This document shows positions 1 through 14,579 of a DNA stretch of 64,000 bases, piece after piece; within the stretch, counting starts at the first letter, position 1, and each line of letters opens with the position of its first letter. The translations under genes were made by a program, and so were the position numbers. Location of the stretch: positions 62,001 through 126,000 of the forward strand of contig VTFK01000438.1 in assembly GCA_009617715.1 (NCBI GenBank), in the 5' to 3' direction. Below the pieces are notes generated by a model. That model was not told the DNA's origin and did no database searches. It saw only the letters and a program-made list of their open reading frames with translations. This stretch comes from Plectrocnemia conspersa. Taxonomy: Eukaryota; Arthropoda; Insecta; Trichoptera; Polycentropodidae.

Positions 1-232
1 GCACATTTCTACATAAAATAGTTAAAAATATTTTGACAATTTCGTCAGATTGAATAAACCTATTTTTTATACACTTATACTTTTTATTTTTAGCCTTCAT
101 TGTTTTTCAGAATTTTTTTAAGAATGGACATACAAAAAGTGTCCGATTCGTTCGTTTTGAGCATGGACAGCGGACAGACAAATCTGTATATTTTCTCACT
201 ACATACGGACGGATTTATCCGCCAGGCACCCG

Positions 233-250
233 CGACGGAAAATTCCGTCG
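233..250. repeat. CpG-rich hairpin
   Basis: CGACGGAA-AA-TTCCGTCG, perfect 8-bp arms. It lies in a short GC-rich patch (120-275) that also holds CGGAT-TT-ATCCG just upstream at 210. The patch may be a MITE fragment. Confidence 0.65.
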
Positions 251-299
251 GACATGCCCGCGCGTGTATGGCCAGCTAATATAGCTAAGAGTTGCTAAA

Positions 300-3200
300 G
301 TGCAATGTTAATTTCGAAAGTTCTTACGACTGTTTTTTATTAAAATTATATGTGATTTTAAGATATTAATAACTTTTTTACCACTTAAATCACAGGCACA
401 AAAGTTTGTTGAATAGTTCCTTCTATTCAACAAAAGTAAAATATATTTTTATTTTTAATTTTAACAAATTTTACTATTATATGTAAATTAAAGTATTAGA
501 AACATTAAAATTAAAATAATAAAATTAAAGACGAGCGATTTTTTGGATTTTTTTCAATTTTTAATCCTTTTGTGGCATGTGTTAAAATTGATTAAGAATT
601 TCAAACAAAAATCCTACTTTTTAAAAGAACGTGGGGGTACAAAATTGAGAAATTTAAATTTTAAATATAAGACCTAGTCTATCTATTGTACTACACAATA
701 ATTCAACTGTGTTCTTTGCTGCAGAATCTAAATGTGACAAAAAAAATTTTTTCGTGTAAAACTAACTCTTACATTTTTTATTTTATTCTAACTCTAATTA
801 ATTTTCCAATAAACTCTCTATGATATTCTTCTAAATTCCACCATCTTCTATCGATACTTGTGTTATAAAAAATACACTAGAGACTTTTAAAATGTTTTTG
901 TACCTCTAATGTATTATATAATTGATAAAAGTTTGTACTTTTAAGTATGATATAATAAATTCGTTACTTTTATTTTATTATTAACAATTAAATTTAGTAA
1001 GAATTCATCATGAGTGGCAGAGATAAATTCGAAGAACACTCGTCTACATATCATATAATTACCACCAGTTTATCTAACAATATATTAAAGAGTGAAATTT
1101 TATCTTTATTGCGAAAAATCAATAAACTATATTTTTTTCTTATTTTTATAATTTATTAGCAAAAGTAAATAAAGTCTAAAAATACACATAGACTTAACTA
1201 CATAGCATTTATAAAGGCTAATTTAAGAAAAATCAGACATTGATAATCGGAAAAACTCTAATGAGGCACTTAAAATCCCAGATAGTACATTTCATCAGCT
1301 TGTAAATGCACCAAAGCATTATCTAATCCGTTCGAATCTCCGATCGTCACGGACGTTAGCAATGATAATAAAAAACAAGCTATTTATTTCAAATTTTAAT
1401 TTCCTAAACCCACCCACAACCTGAACCCTAGTCTAAGGCTTTCTCAAACTCGTAAAGTCTTAATTCAAAATCCGTTTTAATTTGTATTTTTTCTAAACAG
1501 TGATTAATTCCGGACAACATTGTTCTAGGATTACGAAAATGAATGATTTATATATTCTGGTAAATTATGTAATATATCTCACGATTTGTTCGATTTATAT
1601 AATAAATAAAAATATGTAGTAAATCACATTTTCGATGGCTATCGATTAAATCCATATATATGTCAATGTATAACATAGTATGCGTTAAATATTATATAAA
1701 AAATATAACTCGGGTTATTTTAACGTCAATCAAATCCATGTGCACATACATAATATTGTATTTTTAGCACGAACGTGGAAAAATGTCATATAAAAACGAC
1801 AATAAAAGGATTTTTCCCGAGGGTACAGGTGCAAAAATATTTGCGACGAACAAAAAGTAAAAGCATTTTACAAAAATATATATGCTGGCAAAAATATACC
1901 AAGTAATAAATATATAATTTAAAACCTGGATTGTCATAATGTATAATTAATATAAAATAACACGTATTAATTCTTAAGCCATTTATAATACATATATATT
2001 ACTAAATTTTTGTTTTTGTTTGATAAAAATACAATTCATAACATATGTTTTATAAAATAGATATGAGAAGAATAACCCTTTTGTATTATATTAAAGTTAT
2101 ATTTGAAAACTAGGACAATATCTGCATAAATTAATTACATTTAAATACATTATATAAAATGTCATCTGAGCGTATAATATAAATTATGATAAAATATTTT
2201 CTCAGAATATATATTATTAAAATGATAATAAACTTGCATATATTATATGATAAAAACATAGGCTTTTTATTGTGCTTAAAAAAATCGTTTTTACACTGGA
2301 TTTTGTGTTACTGAAAAACGTATAGTTAACACAAAAGAGTATATAGAAAATCTCATGTAAAAGCATCGTTGGCTTTTTCAGTCACCTTATCACACAAGAT
2401 TTTTAAAAGTTGGCGTTTTTATATCAAAGGAGAAATTGAGGCAAAAGTACGCCCCTATGCTCAAGTGAGTAATGATTAATTGATCGGTGCAAATTTACTT
2501 CAAAGAACCTTACACCATTTCATTATTATTAATTATAAGTATTAAGTATAAATTGAGTATTAAAATTTAATTTTAATAAAAGTATATATTTGTATTGGCC
2601 TACTTTTAATTCATTCATATGAATCACATTCAATATATAAAACCCAAAAAATTACTAAAACCGACATAAAAGACACATCATAATAAGATGTCTTTGTACG
2701 ATATTATATTCGTGAAAGATGTACATTCTTTCAATGAAATATCACATATACATATTTTTTTTATTAAAAAAATATAAAAATGGCACGGTTGATCTGATGG
2801 TTCAAGTCCCATATGAATCATATTTTTTTTCTTATATTCTATCTACATTAAAAATAAATACATATATTCCATTTTTTATGTTCTTCGTTCGTTTTTACGT
2901 TCACATTAAAGTATTGCACATTTATATTTTTACAAGTGCGCCTTATTTATTTTTAAAGTTAAAGACAATTATGAAGCATTGTATAAACCTGTCAAGTCAT
3001 CATGAAAAAATAAAGCCAAAACTCTGAGGTACTATTTAAAAATACACAAAACTAAATGCACTAAAATAATTCTTAGATGGCTTTTAATCTGGATTTAATA
3101 AATAAAAATCTTGAATCACAAATCCTTGGTATTACAGATATTTATTTAAGTAAGAGTCTTAATTCCAGGGATTTCAAATAGGTATTAAAATTACATAGAA

Positions 3201-5900
3201 TCCTTATTGAACACAAACTAAATTTAGATTATGAGCCACATTATTAATTTCCAAGAGTATTAATATCAATATTATAGAAAATAAAAAAACACAAATTGAA
3301 TTCCAAAAATATACTGAAACAAGAAACATCTATGATTTTTATACATACATTTAATTAAACTGATTTTACTAAAATTAATAATAAATATAAAAAATACATA
3401 TTATATATATCCGTATTAAAAGACTTTTAGATCTTTAAAAAAACATTTAATTTTTATACTGCAAAAAAATGCATTAATATGAATTATAAAATATATTTTA
3501 TATTAAATAAGAGAGCATGAAAAAATGTTTATATAATTAATCAGCAGTAATCTAGTCAAATAATATATCGTAAATATAGTGTTTACAGCGTATTTAACTT
3601 TTTAACCTGTTGAATCATTCGGCTAACTGAAATTTTAATTAGATCACAAAGGCTTATAAAGGGAACGATGTTTATGAAAATAATTAGAAAATGTAAATGC
3701 GCTGACACGTTTCCATTGCTTTTAAAGCTCAAGTTAAGGTAAAAGAAAAGGGGATCGAAAAACATGAACATTCTTCACGAGTTGTTCATTAATTCCTATC
3801 TCTCCAACGTAAACGTACATTTAATGGCCCGATTGATTAACGCCATAGAATTACGATTGCCAATCGAATTTGCCCGGTAATTTATTACGTACATATTACG
3901 TGGGGAAACTGACGTGACGTGCAAATCGATGGATATACTATAAAAAAATCAAAAAATGCCTAAAAATAGCATTTCTCTAACATATATAAAATATATCAAT
4001 TTATTTATAATTTTAAATAATAATCTATTTTAAATTGTAACGAAATCTTAAGTAATTAATTTTCAACCTGTCGAATTCAGATTTTACCGAAGGGGAGAAA
4101 CTTCGCTGGAAACTTGATTACATTATGCATTCATTTCCTAAGAGCTAACAGCTGACGTACATATGTTTCAATATATTAATATATGTTATATTACAATATT
4201 ATTAACATCGTAACTATTTAAAAATCAACGTATGTTATTTTTTATAAATTAATAGACTGTCCTTTGTTTTTATCTAATCCGTCCAAATCGTCAATCATCC
4301 CGTGCGCTTATATAACGTACGCATGAATATATATACATATAAATTTCAATCTCACTCATTGTTAAAATATATACATGATCAACTTATACTTAAAATAAAA
4401 TGTTATTTTAAAGTTTTAATATTCGGACTTTAGTATTAATTTAATACAACGTAATCTATAAGCTTTATGTTAAAACTTTATTATATTTCATCAGCTAATT
4501 TTTAACATAATTCAGAACCTTAAAGATACAGATATTTTAGCAGTTTACCTTTTGCTTTCGTCTGATATACGAAAGAACAAAGGGATTATCTCACTAGAGA
4601 AAGTAAAATTATTATAAAGCACAATAAATCTTTGTCGGAACTTTAATCATATTCGAAAATGTAAATCTTGCGCTGAATTACGTAAAAACGCTAATAAAAT
4701 TTTCATAAGCTAAAAATAAATAGTTGAGGATGGTTATAACAGGTTTATATGAGATGTTTAAATAACTTTTGCTTTTAAAATATTTTTTTTATTAGTTAAA
4801 TGATGTGCAACCTATTTCAAAAATCACTAATGAAAATACTAAAATAATTAAGGGTCTGTGAAAATCGTTCTGAAAAAGAGTTTTTATACTTGATAACTGA
4901 TATCTATCGGTCAAGTAAATTGAGAATAGCTATATTTGTCCTTTAGAAAAACCCGAAATCTTTTTTACAAGTAAAGCATGATTAACTTTATCAAAACCTG
5001 TGTATATAACGTCCACTTGTACACCAGAATATATACCTTGGAGTTCAAGGTATCATAACTTTAATTCACTAAGAGAAGGTCAATGTAACTTTAGACCAAT
5101 GAAAAGTGCAAATCTGCCTTGAAAAACTAAAAAGCGACTGGATTTTCACTATCTGATTTATAGTTAAAACTGCCATGTGATCAACAACTTCCAAACTAAC
5201 TACATTTCGGTTAATTCAACAGCTTAATGTGAACTACAATCATAAATGATTAGTTTTCTACTAACGAACTTGACTATCTTGTCAATATGGTTAAATTAAC
5301 TTGTTACAACTGGAATCATCTATTGAATCAAAAAATATTTTCATAGACCTTTAAAACAATTTACTTACTTTAATAATTATTTTATTAACATTACGAAATA
5401 AAACCTGAAGACAATCTATTTTGGCAAGCCCGTTAATAAATCCCTAATTAACTGTGATTTAAATAGATAAAATACATTTTATAAAAAGAGATAAGCCTTG
5501 AGATTTTTTCGTAAAATAATTATATAGTGTATATATGATTTTATTTTAATAACGAGTCAAATCACATTTTTAATTATAAATTGCTCCTGCTACTTTTATA
5601 TAACCATAAAGTTTATTTTAAACGATTTGACTTATCTAATAATTAATTCTGAATCGAAACATATAATTCCTCACTAACGATCGTTAACTTTTCAACGTCA
5701 GATTTTTCATCATTCTAAATGACATTTTTCCCGGATAATTAACGTCCGGAACTTTTCCACAAACACGTTCAAAAGAGCTGACAAAAAATATTACATAATT
5801 CAAAGTTAATTTTCAGTTATAATTTTGACCACAACAAATATAATAATTTTCGGATATAAATACCTATTAATCTTACCTGTCAAATTGTAAACATTTAATT
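300..5900. other. AT-rich DNA with no supported gene
   Basis: Stops in all frames; the longest frames (2,719-3,027 and 3,583-3,771) are composed of AT-rich codons only. A B-box-like GGTTCAAGTCC at 2,799 has no matching A box or cloverleaf. No strong repeat was recognised. Confidence 0.55.
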
Positions 5901-5907
5901 AATTTTA

Positions 5908-6005
5908 GGGTTAATCAAGCATGACCTTAACTCTTGTAATCTTGGTGTCTAATGAAACGTAAAACAATCGGCAATTTACTATTGTAACACATCAAAACTG
6001 ATAAT
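5908..6005 (+). repeat. Direct repeat, copy 1
   Basis: GGTTAATCAAGCATGACC, TTAACTCTTG, AATGAAACGTAAAACAATCG and CAATTTACTATTGTAACA recur at 6,789-6,890 in the same order. The copies are about 880 bp apart. The interval between them holds no gene. Confidence 0.75.
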
Positions 6006-6788
6006 AATATGTAATATGCATACAAATGAGTTTTACAATTATTCCTTTTATATGGAATCATAATTTAAGATATATAAAATGGGATCAACTCAATATTTAT
6101 TATACACAGCTGACAAAGGACATGATAATATTACTGAATATAATATCCGGGACGCTTAAATTTCTGCAGAAAAGAAAGTTGCGAGAATTAAATCTAATGG
6201 GAGAAAATGCGCCTAAAAAAAAATCTGTCGTTTAAAGTTAAATCTATTACATAAAAATGTATAATCATTATCAAATTATTAGTTACAATATGGTCACGTT
6301 TATAAATTAAATTTGATAAATAGTTGAAAATTTCAATATCGAAGGAATCCAAAGTTTATAATCAAAACCAATGAGATGAATCGCAGATGTTAATATCAAT
6401 ATATAAATTAGATAGATAAGTACATACTGAACAAATAAAAAAATCCTATCATTAACAAAAATTTAGTATTGAAAACTAAACTGTTGATTATTTGACTAAA
6501 TATATTTATTCATAATAATGAATTAAATTATGTTACTAAAAATATATTATATTATATAACCTATTTTAGAACATATTTATATAGAAAAAAGCTATTTAAA
6601 AATCAACTAGATATTAGTTAATTCACTATTAATGAAATTTGCACAAATTTTTAGTAAAATTTGTCTTGCATTAACGTCCAAAATTCTGATTAACGTCAAA
6701 ATATGATTATAAAGTAATACATACGAAAAAATTGCGATAATAAATAAGTTGAATAAATATTGCTTAAAAATCCGTAACATGTTAACTA

Positions 6789-6890
6789 AGGTTAATCATG
6801 CGTGTCCTTAACTCTCATACCCCCATGCTTAATGAATCGTGAAACGTTCGCCAATTTACTATTGTAACATCAAACCCAATTTTACTATAA
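6789..6890 (+). repeat. Direct repeat, copy 2
   Basis: GGTTAATCATGCGTGTCC, TTAACTCTCA, AATGAATCGTGAAACGTTCG and CAATTTACTATTGTAACA correspond to copy 1. The two could be terminal repeats of an old element or remnants of a tandem array. Confidence 0.75.
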
Positions 6891-7289
6891 ATATACATCT
6901 CTATGTATTAAACATATAGTTAGTCAAGAGCCAAAGAGTACATTATACATATATTTTATACTACAAATATTATGTGCACGTTTAATACAATTCTAATAAT
7001 TATTTATAGTCAATATTCCATCAACACACCCAACAACTACTAAGTAAGTATTAAGACACCAGACTGAAAGCAAATTCTATAAATCAGCGACACCTATTTT
7101 ATTAATTATAAGCTCAATTTTTTTGATTATTAGTTGTATTCTTCAATTAAACCACTCTAATATTTAATTTGTAATTAATTTTTTACGCCACTTAAGAATA
7201 AAATGTTTTTTTTTAAATGAAACACAGTGGGAAACACCTTAATAAATTAAAATACGCGCTATACATCATAAAAAAAAAATATCCGCTAT

Positions 7290-8130
7290 TTTGTGAAACC
7301 TGTGAATTTGGGTTTATTCTCAAATCGACCGTTTCTGTTCTGTCGTAGCGACCAACGGCAAAGTATATATTTAAAAATCAATATAATTATAAAAGGTTGA
7401 CAACAAAATCTACCGTGGATACATAGACATCAAGGAATCACTTCCCTTTAGACATACTTGAACATCAACATCGAAGATCAAGGCATCCGAATTTCAAGAA
7501 CTACAATCTAGAGGAGGTAGACTCAACTTCAACGAAAATCGCAGAGGCCACCGCTTCTCTCTTAGCATCCACTGGTCCTGAGTCCAGAGTAATTTATCCA
7601 ATATTCATCCTAATTTATTCGCTACATCTAATTATACCAATCTAGGAAAATCGATCGAAATTATAATTATATGATAATTACTAAATTCGATCTCCCAGAT
7701 CCGATGTCTTTAAAATCATCGGCACAGTTGGAAAAAATTTATGCAATACATTTACAAGACATTGCTCAAATATAAAGTGAAAAGGCAATCGTAAATTAAG
7801 TTACTCACAATCCGAGGTTCTTTTGTATACGATAACAAAGTTTTTGTTTGTGCCACAAATCATCGCATTGTCCAGATAGACTTTCTCTTACTCGAACACG
7901 TCGTACTAAATTTACTTCTGTCAGAAACTTTCAGTTAGAGCTTAACACTTCTAACATTTTGCTATCAACTTGAAACTATAGCTATGCCTAATATCGACTC
8001 TTAAGAGGCAGAGAAAGCAGCCGCTTCCCACTTCACGTTAGATCTGATCCAGCTCGGAAGTCGCTGGAATCCAAAAGTTCGACTTAGAAAAAAATATAAC
8101 TTTCTCAACATCTCTCGTATACTCAATGTT
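7290..8130. other. GC-richer block of unknown nature
   Basis: This stretch has clearly more GC than its flanks (for example GAGGAGGTAGACTCAACTTC and GATCCAGCTCGGAAGTCGCT) but stops in all frames. It may be an eroded retroelement or gene fragment. I recognise no domain. Confidence 0.35.
7640..7720 (+). repeat. Dispersed repeat with ATTCGATCTCCCAGAT
   Basis: ATTCGATCTCCCAGATCCGA with surrounding ATTATATGATAATTAC matches 25,880-25,910 (ATTCGATCTCCCAGATACGA). It links this region to the SINE cluster at 25 kb. Confidence 0.45.
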
Positions 8131-10563
8131 AGTTGTGATGAATGGCAAAAAACTTTGAGTTCAATCTACTCTCAAACAAAACTTAAAATATTGATCAATT
8201 TTAAATTAAATTATATATCATAATTTGGTAAAGATTCAATGTATTTATTCAGCTACGTATAATGTTGTTTATGTACGCGTGATGCAGAATCACTTTCAAT
8301 GATAATTCAACAGTTAGTTACTTGATTTAATTATATTCATCAAATAAACCAAACACGTTTGTGAATTTCCACAATAGCAAACTAACGCGGTTCAATTAAA
8401 TGGACACCCTATATTTGAATGGACGACAAAGCAAATATTTAGATTATCGATTGAATTATATTGTTATTCAAAACAATAGTAAGCAATTAATGAATTTAAA
8501 ATAAACTAGACAACATATTAAAAACCATGTATAATTTAACTCACTACACAAAGGGTTAATTAAAAAAAAATCATAAATATATTATTTAAGTTAATAACTT
8601 TTAGACTATTTACTTGACTGGAAACCTGGAGCTACAAAAAAATAGTTAGTGCCTCTAAAGCAATATTCACTGATTTTGGATATTAGTGCGTGAATATGAT
8701 CTCACTTAATATTTTTTGGAATGATTATGGCAATGTTCTTTAACTGTTAGCATAATAAATCTACAAAAATTTCAAGGCTTGTATAATGAATAAATTAATA
8801 ACAATACGAAAGAATAACACTCAATATACAAAATACGATATAATATCGTATTGACGATGCTAACTTTCAAGCTGCCCTTTAAAGTTCACTTCCTTTTATT
8901 TTACAAGAAAAGTTTTTCCCTTTCGGCCTGATAAAAAGAAAAACACTTTTCCGACCGAAAAACTCACATCGATCGACCGACGCTTTTCGAAAGACGTCGT
9001 TTTATTTAACTTGAGTACTAAAACCCGCAAACGGCAAAAGGCAAATAAAGCGTTCCAGGCAATTATTGTTGCTAGAGACCGTTTCCAGAGGCTTTTGGTT
9101 ATATCATTTTTATTCGCAATGTATATATTTATGTGTTTACGTTACACTCGAACTGAATACCAGCGGTCAAAAAATAGTACAGATCAAAGTGGCTCTGAAT
9201 TATTTATACGAATAGTGTTTGTGAATAACTGGCACAGTAACTATTTTAGCTCCAAGAAAAAATCTGCATATACTCGCTCGGAAGTATAAATTCGAGTTTC
9301 GTTCAGATGCTAATATTAAAGCTATGCAATATGTATTAAAATTTTGCGTTGCAATCTAGCGTACGAATTAACCGTAACTTTATACAGAGTAACATTAAAA
9401 GCATGTGCTGAGGGAATAAATATAGCAAATGCTTGTTAAAAAACAATGAAACGTGATGCTGGTAATTGTACTAACATATTTTAACCTATACATGCTTCTT
9501 CACAGAACTATAAAATAAGGAAAATTTACGGAGCAAATCTATGATTACACGTGAACGCACTGTTTTGTTCCACTTACTTTTACGACCTATCGTTCTCCAC
9601 TATGAACTTAGAAATTCAAAACAAATATAAAATTAAACTATCGACAACTGAATTAGAATGGAAATGAAGGGTATTTACCGAAAGTAAAAATAAAGCGCAA
9701 AAAGCAGGAGGAGAAGTACGTAAAAAAAATATTTAATATACAATAATATCTACTACAGAATATATTTGGATTCTTTACTCTCTAAGATTGTTTAACGAAA
9801 TTTAGCGACGGGTGGCAATTATATTATACAGCGGTGCGTGAGGCCCGCACCGGCGTGCGAACCCGCTAGTGCTGCCACGAGAAGAATGGTTTCGTTACGT
9901 AACAAAATCTAAATTAAAATATGTACATATATATATATAAATAGGCACCCTACAGAAATAACGATTTTTTTTAAATAGTCGTTTTTATCGAATCAGACTG
10001 GCTGACAAACTTAGCCAAGATATTTACAAAGTCTATTAAAAAAATATATATTTTAGTCTTAATTATTAAAGATTTTATTTGACGAAGATACGAACTTCTT
10101 ATTTTTAAAAATAGCCCCCATTTTTAAACCAGAATGCGAATTAAGCTGGTTTATTTTAAAAATAAGTTTCTTGTCAATATAAATAAAACAGTTATTGTTT
10201 CTTTAAAACTGGTTTATCCAACATAAAAATGTCAAGGAATCGAACGAAATTTGTAATAAAACGATTGACGTGTACTTTTTACACTATTCTTTAAATTATA
10301 AAGTAAACAAACATAATCTTCCGCAATACGCGTGCACTCAAAAAATCAGTGGGAGAGGTTCCTGATGTAGGTCAAGTGCAAGAAGTGGGAGTAAGCCATT
10401 AACCTATGCGTTTGTGCATCGCTTTTCTGCAACTTAAAAAACTAAAATTTCTGTTATTAAATTAACTCACTAAACGTGATCTTTAACTTGATAGTACTTT
10501 TCCATACTTCCCACTTTTATAGGTATTAACATCAATTTTTATGGTTTGTAAGATAAGTGCTTT
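8131..10563. other. AT-rich stretch with no supported gene
   Basis: Only chance frames were seen. One at 9,011-9,289 has a TTG start and no family likeness. A pyrimidine/purine-rich patch (8,870-9,000) contains CGATCGACCGACGCTTTTCG. A small CpG-rich hairpin lies at 9,832-9,852. Confidence 0.5.
9832..9852. repeat. CpG-rich hairpin, 7-bp stem
   Basis: CGGTGCG, loop TGAGGCC, CGCACCG. It sits in a 70-bp GC-rich patch (9,825-9,895) within AT-rich DNA. Confidence 0.6.
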
Positions 10564-11675
10564 AAAAATTGCATATAAAATATTATTCAGGCGCTTATAA
10601 GTATAAGCCTTAACAATTCATATATTTATTATTTTGTTCACATGTGCAAATATTAAACACTCAGGATAGATTCTTGGTGTATTGTTTAAATAAATTGATT
10701 AACAATTAATTATGTTTTTTAGAACACTATCTGTATTTAGTTATAAACTTAATTTTATCAATCTAAGAATTAAATTAACACATAATATTATGTATAAATG
10801 GACTGTTTTAATTATGTACTCAAACTTATTCAGTAGCTAATATTTATCTACATTAAAAAATAGATTTAGCTTAAAATATAAACTCAAGCAAACAATATAG
10901 ATCACATATTATTTATAAAGTTTATTTAAAAACTGCAAAAACGTAAATTCAAAGGGAAAAGAAAAATTGCATATTTAATAATTTCCAGGCGCAACTTAAT
11001 AATATTTTTATTTATAAATATGTTTGCAATTCTATTTGTATACACTTAAATAAATAAAATTGAAGTATAAATATATGATTTATTAATAACACAAATTAAT
11101 GCTAAAATATGGCAAAATCTAACAATGGGTTACAGTAATTGCATATCCTAAATTATTCAGGCGCTAGAAAATGTAAAATAAAAATACTGCTTTTAACTGC
11201 AAAATTAAAATTCTACTATATAATATTTATGACGATTTTAGACGATGCTTCACACATTGCATGCGGATGACATGAATCTTCTATTCGCGACGCTTAGAGG
11301 TTATATGCGGGAGACGAGGACGAAACTTTTTTTGTACTGTGATATTGAGATTTCACTCATTTACGCTCATCTGTTATTATAAATATTTACTAATCAGAGC
11401 AAAAATCTGCTTAATAGCTTCAACACAGCTAATTGTTTTTTTACCAAAAGCAAAGTTGAATAACACATTTTAATTCTAATTTATAACTTACAAAGCTACT
11501 TATTTTACTGCAAAAAAGTAAATAAATTTAAAAAGTTGTATCCATAGTAAGATGAGTCTACGCGAAGATAGTCGTTGTTGACTGATAAAAATTTGGAAGC
11601 AAAAAAATATTTAATAAAACAAATTAGTTTTCTAATGCTATAAAAATTGCATATCTAAAAATATTAAGGTGTAAA
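10564..11675 (+). repeat. Four spaced copies of a GCATAT..TTCAGGCGC repeat
   Basis: AAAAATTGCATATAAAATAT then TATTCAGGCGC at 10,564 recurs at about 10,963 (ATTTCCAGGCGC), 11,137 (TTATTCAGGCGC) and 11,643 (ATATTAAGGTG). Spacings are irregular (about 400, 175 and 505 bp), with similar AT-rich text after each copy. It looks like a degraded tandem or nested repeat. TTTCAGGCGCTTAATTAA at 59,148 may be a stray copy. Confidence 0.6.
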
Positions 11676-12479
11676 CATGATTTTTTTTAAGCAAATATTA
11701 TGTTTGCAGTATTTTATTAATACCTTTTTATATAAATTAACATATTTTAAAGCATTAACAAAATTAAATTTTGATTGAATATATCTTAAATTATTATTTA
11801 TTTACACCTATAGATGCCTCTGATAGAATCAAATTTCACAGGTAGACGGTTTAATTATTATTTCATTTTTTCTAAAAATATAAACGCTTAATTATTTAAT
11901 TCCAAAATCCCAAATTCCAACTGTAAAATTAAAATTGTAATTTTGCGCAGGGAGATTCAATAGCGCGTATATAATTCAAATGATAAGATCGCTTTCACGT
12001 TTTCCTTAATTACGTTTCCTTTTAAACATGAATATATTTAATACGCCATCCGTTTATGGGTATCCGCTTTATAAACTGAGCTACAAGGCAACACTTGAAC
12101 GTAATAAACTGGCGAAAATTTAATCTGCGAAAGCCCAAATTCATGGCTTATCTCAAAAGAGCGCTAAGTGATTTTTTAACACATTTCTAATGCAGCTTTT
12201 CGCCGTAGGATTAATAATAATATACCTCTTCTATCTGACCACTTGAAAGCCATTGTATAAATGTTGTTAAAGCCTTTGAAAAAATAAAAACACAGGTATG
12301 CAAACAGTCATTGAGACGACTTGCAACGAGCGATGAAGCCAGCGATTTTTAAACTGTGGGAAAATCATAACTATTATTCTATTGAATAAAACATAATAAA
12401 CCGCATGGCGAGATTTTATTGTTGGAAAAATAATATCACGATAAATTAAACTGTTTCTGTTTTTAGAGTAAGAAGAGTA

Positions 12480-13080
12480 AGAAACCCGAAATAATAATAT
12501 TTAATTACATAATAGTTTCTTAAACGCATATTAAAATCAATCAATATTTTTATGGACAAAAGAATTATTTTCTTAAATATTGGTCAATGGTTCACAAAAG
12601 CGGCAAGCCCTTTAAACTAAATTTCAGTAATACGTTTTCTTTAATATACACTTTTTCTACACTTAAAATACCAAAGACTCGGCTACAAAACAATGCATTA
12701 TTTATTTTTTATTAAATATTTCAAAATCAGGGGTGTAAAATCTATTGAAAAATTTAATATTTTAACAAATTTTAAGACAATTGTTTTTAAAATATTATCA
12801 TAATATTTTTTTAACGCATCTTAAAATCGTTCAACAAATTTAAGTTTTTTTAAATTGATATTCTTATAGCCAACGGAATTCTATTTTTAAATATTGGTCA
12901 AATGGTTCGCAATAGCAGCAAGTCCTTTAAACCTTACTTCAGTGATACGTTAATTACGAAAAAATAACGTTTTTAAGAAACTCTGCTTATAAGCAATACA
13001 ATATTTAAGTTATATTTTAATATATTAAGATATATAAAAAAAAATTATATAAATTTATCTTAAACGCATATTGTATCTAT
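12480..13080 (+). repeat. Two further units of the same array family
   Basis: Anchors TGGTCAATGG at 12,581 and TGGTCAAATGG at 12,895 are 314 bp apart and carry the same signature as the 15.8-16.7 kb array. The segments ACGCATCTTAAAATCGTTCA and TCAGTGATACGTT are shared. It is an isolated block 2.8 kb before the main array. Confidence 0.7.
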
Positions 13081-14579
13081 CTGTAAATATTTATTTTAAC
13101 ATAGATGAAAATTTGATTTGTTTTTTTATGAAAAAAAAATAAAATAACAATATAAAACTGGAAAATAAAAATAGTATTTCCCAACAATAAAATGTCAAGA
13201 AACACTGATTTTATTTTCCATAATTTACCATGCAAACGCGAAACAATAATTTACAACAACAAAGAATCATTTTTTGTAATATTGTAAATATTTTATAAAA
13301 ATATTAAAAATATAAATGGATTAAAATACGTTCATAATAAAAAAAATACTAATAACTATTTACACTTCATATCTAAAAACAAATAATAAATTATACTTTA
13401 ACATATTTTTTCATTCCATACTTAAAAACCAATATTTAAATCGTAAAATCGTTCAGACTGTTTACTATTCAAGATACAAATTCATAAGCATTTTAATGCA
13501 CATTAAAATATAATATATACGTCGATAAAAATATAATTTATTCCAAAAAGCAATCAATTAAAAATTATAAATAAAAAAGTCAAGATATCATTAAAAATAA
13601 TCGTATACCTAATAAATAATCCTAAGTTTGCAATTAATTGCTAAGAGATACTAAATGCATGTATTATACATACATATATGATTTTATAACAGTTTGAGAA
13701 TGCCACACACAAGCCATGAATGAATTCCCAGCGGAACGAATCATTTCAACTACAGGTAAGAATTACCTTTACTATGTCCATCTCCGTCTCTTTCGCACTC
13801 ACTTAAGCATACTATTATATACCTGAAGAGCCACCAAGAGCAATAAAGGTACACACTTTTATTATTATTACTAAACAATGACGAATGGAGAAGGTTGAAT
13901 AACCAAAATTCCATTGTTACCATTTTTTATCCCGATTTATGACCATCCCATAATTCAGTACTCGAGAAGGTAATTATGATTAGTTCTAAAATGAGCTGTT
14001 ATTTAAAAAGCTATAACGAAATCGATCAAATGCGAATCCCTTTTGGACATTTGAAACAAATCTGAGGAAGCCTCAAATCGGTTGCAATATCCAATTTCTA
14101 TGATTCGGATATGTAGGGTTTACAGTGTATACTTGTACATACATACATATGTATTCCATGATTTTTTTATGTTATACTTCCAATCAACTTGTGTGTCGCT
14201 TTGAACGGATCATTTGATAATTTTTATGAGTGATCATCAATTTTTCAAAAGAACAAAGGGATAGTTACGGCAAAGCAATTCATATTTTTTCTTCGGCGAT
14301 ATATTTGAGATAGATATTGGAAAAGCTTACATTGATTTTCAGCATATACTGAAAATATTGCCTTTGTTCTCATATCCAGCTTTATAAAAACTAAGAATCA
14401 ATCAATGAATATTATTTTAATTAAATTGAGTAATTTTATTTAATGTACCTATTAAATATTTGATATTACGAGATTAAGAAATCTATGAAACTAACCGATC
14501 GTATTTAATTCTGCATGATTGAAAATTACTAGCCACTTTATATACATGCATTTTCAAGCTCTTTATTACCATATCATAA
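13081..14579. other. AT-rich DNA with no supported gene
   Basis: Long A/T runs and stops in all frames; a modest GC rise at 13,690-13,830 shows no coding pattern. Confidence 0.5.

Noticed and set aside
2790..2815. tRNA-like B box GGTTCAAGTCC
   Set aside because: No A box at the right distance and no cloverleaf can be drawn.
2719..3027. 102-codon frame rich in Phe, Tyr, Ile and Leu
   Set aside because: Its composition is what random AT-rich DNA gives; no motif.
9011..9289. 92-codon frame with one hydrophobic segment
   Set aside because: TTG start, no ATG before the hydrophobic part, no homologous pattern, AT-rich surroundings.
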